Source: Pararhodobacter zhoushanensis (GTDB lineage: Bacteria > Pseudomonadota > Alphaproteobacteria > Rhodobacterales > Rhodobacteraceae). Taken from it: a DNA stretch of 64,000 bases. Position numbers and translations under genes: made by a program. This document shows, one piece after another, positions 60,644 to 64,000 of the stretch. The stretch covers positions 1-64,000 of the forward strand of contig NZ_REEZ01000011.1 in assembly GCF_003990445.1 (NCBI RefSeq), given 5' to 3'. Position 1 is the first letter of the stretch. Each line of letters begins with the position of its first letter. The notes beneath the pieces are model-generated. The model worked only from the letters and a program-made list of their open reading frames with translations. It was not told the DNA's origin and ran no database searches.

Positions 60644-61618
60644 TCACACCGTCAGGATCGTGGACCCCGTCGTCTTGCGCGCTTCCAGCGCGCGGTGCGC
60701 GTCCTGCACCTGATCGAGCGGGAAGCGCTGGTCGATCTGGATCTTCACATCGCCTGCCAGCACCTTGCCAAACAGTTGTTTGGCCATCGCCTGACAATCC
60801 TCATGCCTGGCAATATGCACAAAGAGCGTCGGACGGGTGATCTGCAGCGAGCCTTTGGCGGCCAGTTTGCCCAGATCAAACGGCGGCACCGGGCCGGAGG
60901 CATTGCCGAACGAGATCATCATGCCCACCGGCCGCAGGCAGTCGAGCGAGCCTTCAAAGGTCGAGGCGCCGATGGAATCCATCACCACATCCACGCCGCG
61001 CCCGTCGGTCAGTTCGCGCACGCGCTTGGCGAAGTCCTCGGTGGTGTAGTTGATCGCGTGGGTCGCGCCATGCTCCAGTGCCATCTGGCATTTCGCGTCC
61101 GACCCGGCGGTGGCGATCAGCGTGATGCCTTCGCTCTTTGCCCATTGGCAGGCGATCAGCCCGACGCCCCCGGCGGCCGCGTGGAAGAGCACGGTGTCCC
61201 CGGCTTTCAGCGGCACGGTGCGGTGGAAAAGGTATTGCACGGTCATGCCCTTGAGCATCATCGCCGCCCCTTCCTCGAACGAGATGCCGTCGGGCAGCGG
61301 GCAGACCTGGGCTGCGGGCATCACGCGGGCTTCTGTATAGGCACCCGGCGGCTGGCAGGCATAGGCGGCGCGGTCGCCGGGTTTGAGATGGGTCACACCC
61401 TCACCAACCGCTTCAACCACGCCCGCCGCTTCCATCCCCAGCGCATGCGGCAACGCCATCTTGTAGAGGCCCGAGCGCTGGTAGCAGTCGATGAAATTGA
61501 GCCCGACGGCGTGGTGACGGATGCGGATTTCGCCTGGTCCCGGTTCGCCCACGGGGCGGTCGGTGACGGTCAGGACCTCGGGTCCGCCTTGCGTTTTGAT
61601 GATGACGGTTTTGACCAT
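60644..61618 (-). CDS. NADPH:quinone oxidoreductase (zeta-crystallin-like MDR)
   Basis: A 324-residue medium-chain reductase without zinc ligands. GPGEIRIRHHAVGLNFIDCY, the nucleotide motif HAAAGGVGLIACQWAK, and DGRGVDVVMDSIGAST are typical of quinone oxidoreductase QorA. It probably reduces quinones or reactive enals in the cytosol. GGGAGAGCACC precedes the ATG. Confidence 0.92.
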   Translation of the reverse strand: MVKTVIIKTQGGPEVLTVTDRPVGEPGPGEIRIRHHAVGLNFIDCYQRSGLYKMALPHALGMEAAGVVEAVGEGVTHLKPGDRAAYACQPPGAYTEARVMPAAQVCPLPDGISFEEGAAMMLKGMTVQYLFHRTVPLKAGDTVLFHAAAGGVGLIACQWAKSEGITLIATAGSDAKCQMALEHGATHAINYTTEDFAKRVRELTDGRGVDVVMDSIGASTFEGSLDCLRPVGMMISFGNASGPVPPFDLGKLAAKGSLQITRPTLFVHIARHEDCQAMAKQLFGKVLAGDVKIQIDQRFPLDQVQDAHRALEARKTTGSTILTV

Positions 61619-61672
61619 GGTGCTCTCCCTGTGATGGGGGGAAGATGGTCTGGGCTACCGCTGGTGGCAAGG

Positions 61673-61772
61673 GGCAAGCCGGGGGGCTGCCGCCCCCCGG
61701 ACCCCCTGCCCAGAGGAGGGGGCACGCCCCCTCCTCTGGACTCCTCCCGTGGATATTTGCGGACAGATGATG
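61673..61772. repeat. Composite repeat, copy H (one half only)
   Basis: GGGGGGCTGCCGCCCCCC, then CAGAGGAGGGGGC-AC-GCCCCCTCCTCTG (perfect 13-bp stem), then the arm CTCCCGTGGATATTTGCGGA then CAGATGATG, which ends at the stop codon of the thioesterase gene. The other arm and GTTAAC are absent. It lies between two minus-strand genes. Confidence 0.8.
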
Positions 61773-62165
61773 TCAGAGCGGCGCGCGTTTGAAGGTGCCG
61801 GTGGATTGGGCGATCAGGGTGCCGGTCTCGTTGCGCGCTTCGCCCTCAACAAAGACGGTCTTGAAGCCACCGCCCAGAATGCGGGCGGTGGCGGTGATTG
61901 TGCCCAGCGGCATCGGTGCGATGAAGTTGACTGTCATCGAGAGGGTGGAGAAAGGGATCTTGCCCCCCTCGCCACGCTCAAGGCTGGCCGTCGCCCCCAT
62001 GGCCGTGTCGAGCACGGTCGAGATCAGCCCGCCGTGCATGTTGCCGTGCCGGTTGGTGTGGTCTTGCGTGACGCGCATCGACACCGCCGGGCGTTCGCCG
62101 CTGGTGTCAATGCGCAGGCCCAGCAGTTTCGCTGTGCCGGTGGCATCATGCCAGGGACCGCTCAT
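61773..62165 (-). CDS. PaaI family thioesterase (hotdog fold)
   Basis: A 130-residue hotdog-fold protein. HGNMHGGLISTVLDTAMGAT carries the Gly-Gly/Asp catalytic segment of PaaI/YbgC-like acyl-CoA thioesterases, and STLSMTVNFIAPMPLGT follows. The substrate is unknown; the coupled acyl-CoA dehydrogenase genes upstream suggest a CoA ester from the same pathway. Its start overlaps the preceding stop by 4 nt. Confidence 0.88.
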   Translation of the reverse strand: MSGPWHDATGTAKLLGLRIDTSGERPAVSMRVTQDHTNRHGNMHGGLISTVLDTAMGATASLERGEGGKIPFSTLSMTVNFIAPMPLGTITATARILGGGFKTVFVEGEARNETGTLIAQSTGTFKRAPL

Positions 62166-63175
62166 GCACTCAGGCGCATGAAGCGGGCGAGGTGCCAGTC
62201 CTCATCGCCAAAGCGGTGATCGACGGCGATCAGACGGCGGGCGATCGGGGCCAGCGCGTATTCCTCGGTCATGGCGATGCCGCCGTGCATCTGGATCGCC
62301 TCTTCGGCGACCAGATGCGCGGTGCGGCCCACCAGGTTCTTGGCGGCGCTGACGTGGCGGTCGCGGGTCGGGCCGTGGTCATGCAGGTGACCGGCGAGGT
62401 TGATCACCGCCGAGCGTGCCATCTCGATCTCGATCGCGACATCGGCCATGCGGTGCTGCAGCGCCTGAAAGCTGCCAATAGGCCGGCCGAACTGGGTGCG
62501 GGTGCGCAGGTAGTCCAGCGTCATCGCCTTGGCGGTTTCCATCGCACCCAGTGCTTCGGCGCAGACCGCCAGCGTGGCGGCGGCGATGCGGGCGTCGAGT
62601 GTCTCGGCGCTGCCCAGTTTCTCGGCCTTCGCGCGGTCGAAGGTGATCTCGCTGATCGAGCCGCCCATCAGCGCGGGTGTGGTGTGCAGCGTCACGCCCG
62701 GGTCCGCCGGATCGACGGCGAACAGGCAGGGTTTGGCGTCTTCCAGCGCCGTGACCAACAGCAGATCACAGCCCTCGGCATTAGTGACAAAGCTTTTGCG
62801 TCCGCTGATCGTGCCGCCGTCCATGCTGGTGGTGATCGGCCCGGTATCATAGCGCAGCCCCGGCTCGGCATAGGCCAGCGCCGGTTTCAGCGCGCCGCTG
62901 ATCACCGCCTCGACCCGTTCGGACTGGCCGCAATCGGCCAGCAAGCCGCCTGCCAGTCCGGCCTCGATCACCGGGGCGGTGGCACCGGCGCGGCCCAGTT
63001 CCTCGAACACCACGGCGATGTCGAAGCCGTTGCCGCCAAAGCCGCCCTCTTCCTCGGTAAACAGCGCGCCCAGCACGCCCAGATCTGCCAGTGCTGCCCA
63101 GTCAGCCCCGCGCGTCAGCGTGCGGCGCAGCGAGTCGGCGAGCATCGTGCGCTCTTCGGTATGTTTGAAATCCAT
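62162..63175 (-). CDS. Acyl-CoA dehydrogenase, small-subunit (PimD-like) type
   Basis: A 337-residue, slightly short acyl-CoA dehydrogenase. MDFKHTEERTMLADSLRRTL and LGALFTEEEGGFGGNGFDIA open it. The C-terminal half has RTQFGRPIGSFQALQHRMAD and QMHGGIAMTEEYALAPIARR. The MHGG(I)AMTEE stretch differs from the usual catalytic-Glu loop, as in the small partner of paired pimeloyl/dicarboxyl-CoA dehydrogenases. It lies 11 nt after the large partner and is coupled to the thioesterase. Confidence 0.88.
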   Translation of the reverse strand: MDFKHTEERTMLADSLRRTLTRGADWAALADLGVLGALFTEEEGGFGGNGFDIAVVFEELGRAGATAPVIEAGLAGGLLADCGQSERVEAVISGALKPALAYAEPGLRYDTGPITTSMDGGTISGRKSFVTNAEGCDLLLVTALEDAKPCLFAVDPADPGVTLHTTPALMGGSISEITFDRAKAEKLGSAETLDARIAAATLAVCAEALGAMETAKAMTLDYLRTRTQFGRPIGSFQALQHRMADVAIEIEMARSAVINLAGHLHDHGPTRDRHVSAAKNLVGRTAHLVAEEAIQMHGGIAMTEEYALAPIARRLIAVDHRFGDEDWHLARFMRLSA

Positions 63176-63186
63176 GGTCGTTTTCC

Positions 63187-64000
63187 TCAGAGCCCGAGAA
63201 TTGCTTTGGTGATGATGCCGCGCTGCACCTCGTTCGAGCCGCCGTAGATCGAGATCTTGCGGTTGTTGAGATACGTGTTCGTGGTGCGGGCGGCGTATTC
63301 AGGGCCCGGGTGGTAGAGGTTGGTGTCGTCCAGCCCCTCGGCCACGAAAGGCTGCGCCCAGGGGCCGATCGCCCGGCGGGCCAGATCGTTGATCTGCTGG
63401 CGCAGGATCGAGCCCTTGACCTTGAGCATCGAGCTTTCCGCCCCCGGTGCCTTGCCGCCATCCGCCGCTGCAACGACGCGCAGGTTGGTGGTGGCCATGG
63501 CCATCAGGTCGATCTCGATCCGGGCAAGGCGCGCGGCAAAGAGCGGGTCTTCGATCAGCGGGCGGCCGTTTTGCAGCTCACTATGCGCCATGCGCTTGAG
63601 GGCCTGCAGCCCGGCATTGGCAAAGCCGACGCCCGCGATGCCGGTCCGCTCATGCGTCAGCAGGTATTTGGCATAGGTCCAGCCCTTGTTCTCTTCGCCG
63701 ACCAGATTCTCGACCGGGACTTTCACGTCGGTGAACCAGACCTCGTTCACCTCATGCACGCCGTCGATCAGGATGATCGGGCGGACCTCGATGCCGGGTG
63801 TGTCCATGTCGATCAACAGGAAGCTGATGCCCTGCTGGGCCTTGGCATCGGGGTCGGTGCGGACCAGACAGAAAATCATGTTGGCGAACTGACCCAGCGT
63901 GGTCCAGGTCTTCTGGCCGTTGACGATATAATGGTCGCCATCGCGCACGGCGCGGGTCTTGAGCGAGGCCAGATCCGAGCCAGCGCCCGGTTCGGAATAG
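63187..64000 (-). CDS. Acyl-CoA dehydrogenase, large-subunit (PimC-like) type, N-terminus missing
   Basis: The frame runs off the right edge of the window. The visible 271 residues begin YSEPGAGSDLASLKTRAVRD, the FAD/substrate segment of acyl-CoA dehydrogenases, and continue with NGQKTWTTLGQFANMIFCLV. They end YLNNRKISIYGGSNEVQRGI, the family C-terminal signature, then ITKAILGL. The pairing with the small homologue downstream suggests a heteromeric enzyme for a dicarboxyl- or branched-CoA substrate. Confidence 0.92.
   Translation of the reverse strand, partial: YSEPGAGSDLASLKTRAVRDGDHYIVNGQKTWTTLGQFANMIFCLVRTDPDAKAQQGISFLLIDMDTPGIEVRPIILIDGVHEVNEVWFTDVKVPVENLVGEENKGWTYAKYLLTHERTGIAGVGFANAGLQALKRMAHSELQNGRPLIEDPLFAARLARIEIDLMAMATTNLRVVAAADGGKAPGAESSMLKVKGSILRQQINDLARRAIGPWAQPFVAEGLDDTNLYHPGPEYAARTTNTYLNNRKISIYGGSNEVQRGIITKAILGL

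Overview
The window is a chromosomal segment of a high-GC alphaproteobacterium, most probably a member of the Rhodobacteraceae (Rhodobacterales). This rests on protein similarity recognised by eye: the ribosomal, SecY and RpoA sequences, the Bzt-type amino acid transporter, the ATP12 chaperone, and an intergenic repeat of a type I associate with this family. No database search was run.

Region 1 (1-19,230) is the tuf/S10/spc/alpha ribosomal superoperon, all on the + strand: 3' end of tuf, rpsJ-rplC-rplD-rplW, rplB-rpsS-rplV-rpsC-rplP, rpmC-rpsQ-rplN-rplX-rplE-rpsN-rpsH-rplF-rplR-rpsE-rpmD, rplO-secY-adk, rpsM-rpsK-rpoA-rplQ. It is cut by three accessory insertions: a DUF2200 gene after rplW, an antisense secreted delta-class-like carbonic anhydrase after rplP, and an unknown secreted protein plus a cytochrome P450 after rpmD. 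Each insertion follows a terminator-like hairpin, and after two of them a good sigma70-type promoter restarts transcription.

Region 2 (19,294-25,668) holds housekeeping genes: a DUF1304 protein, an HtrA protease, rarA, crcB, rluC, a HAD phosphatase and ATP12. Region 3 (25,938-30,439) is a bztABCD amino acid ABC transporter with an attenuator after the binding-protein gene. Region 4 (30,507-33,562) has a ClbS/DfsB protein, deoD and a sulfatase-superfamily hydrolase.

Region 5 (33,780-44,007) is a likely IclR-controlled catabolic locus: a class III aminotransferase and IclR on the - strand, facing a TTT transporter (SBP, TctB, TctA), an aldehyde dehydrogenase, a class III enzyme of the ethanolamine-phosphate/phosphohydroxylysine phospho-lyase type, an APH-fold kinase and a Tm-1-like protein. 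The inferred route is uptake, phosphorylation, phosphate elimination to an aldehyde, then oxidation. This is the strongest candidate for an uncharacterised pathway.

Region 6 (44,151-51,993) has a 1061-residue Ala/Pro-rich membrane protein, metY, a cluster of minus-strand terminators and a translationally coupled ECF sigma / anti-sigma / secreted subtilase operon. Region 7 (52,065-57,305) is the homoprotocatechuate meta-cleavage operon hpaF-E-D-(FAH)-hpaH with divergent hpaR. Region 8 (57,569-64,000) has metF/metR with a MetR box, a sirtuin, an AhpD-like protein, a quinone oxidoreductase, a thioesterase and two acyl-CoA dehydrogenases, the last cut by the window edge.

A modular multi-hairpin intergenic repeat (core GGATATTT-NNNGACAGA, often around a central GTTAAC) occurs eight times from 21 kb onward. 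A separate small palindrome (GGTGGGGT..ACCCCACCCTACG) occurs four times, only in the ribosomal region.
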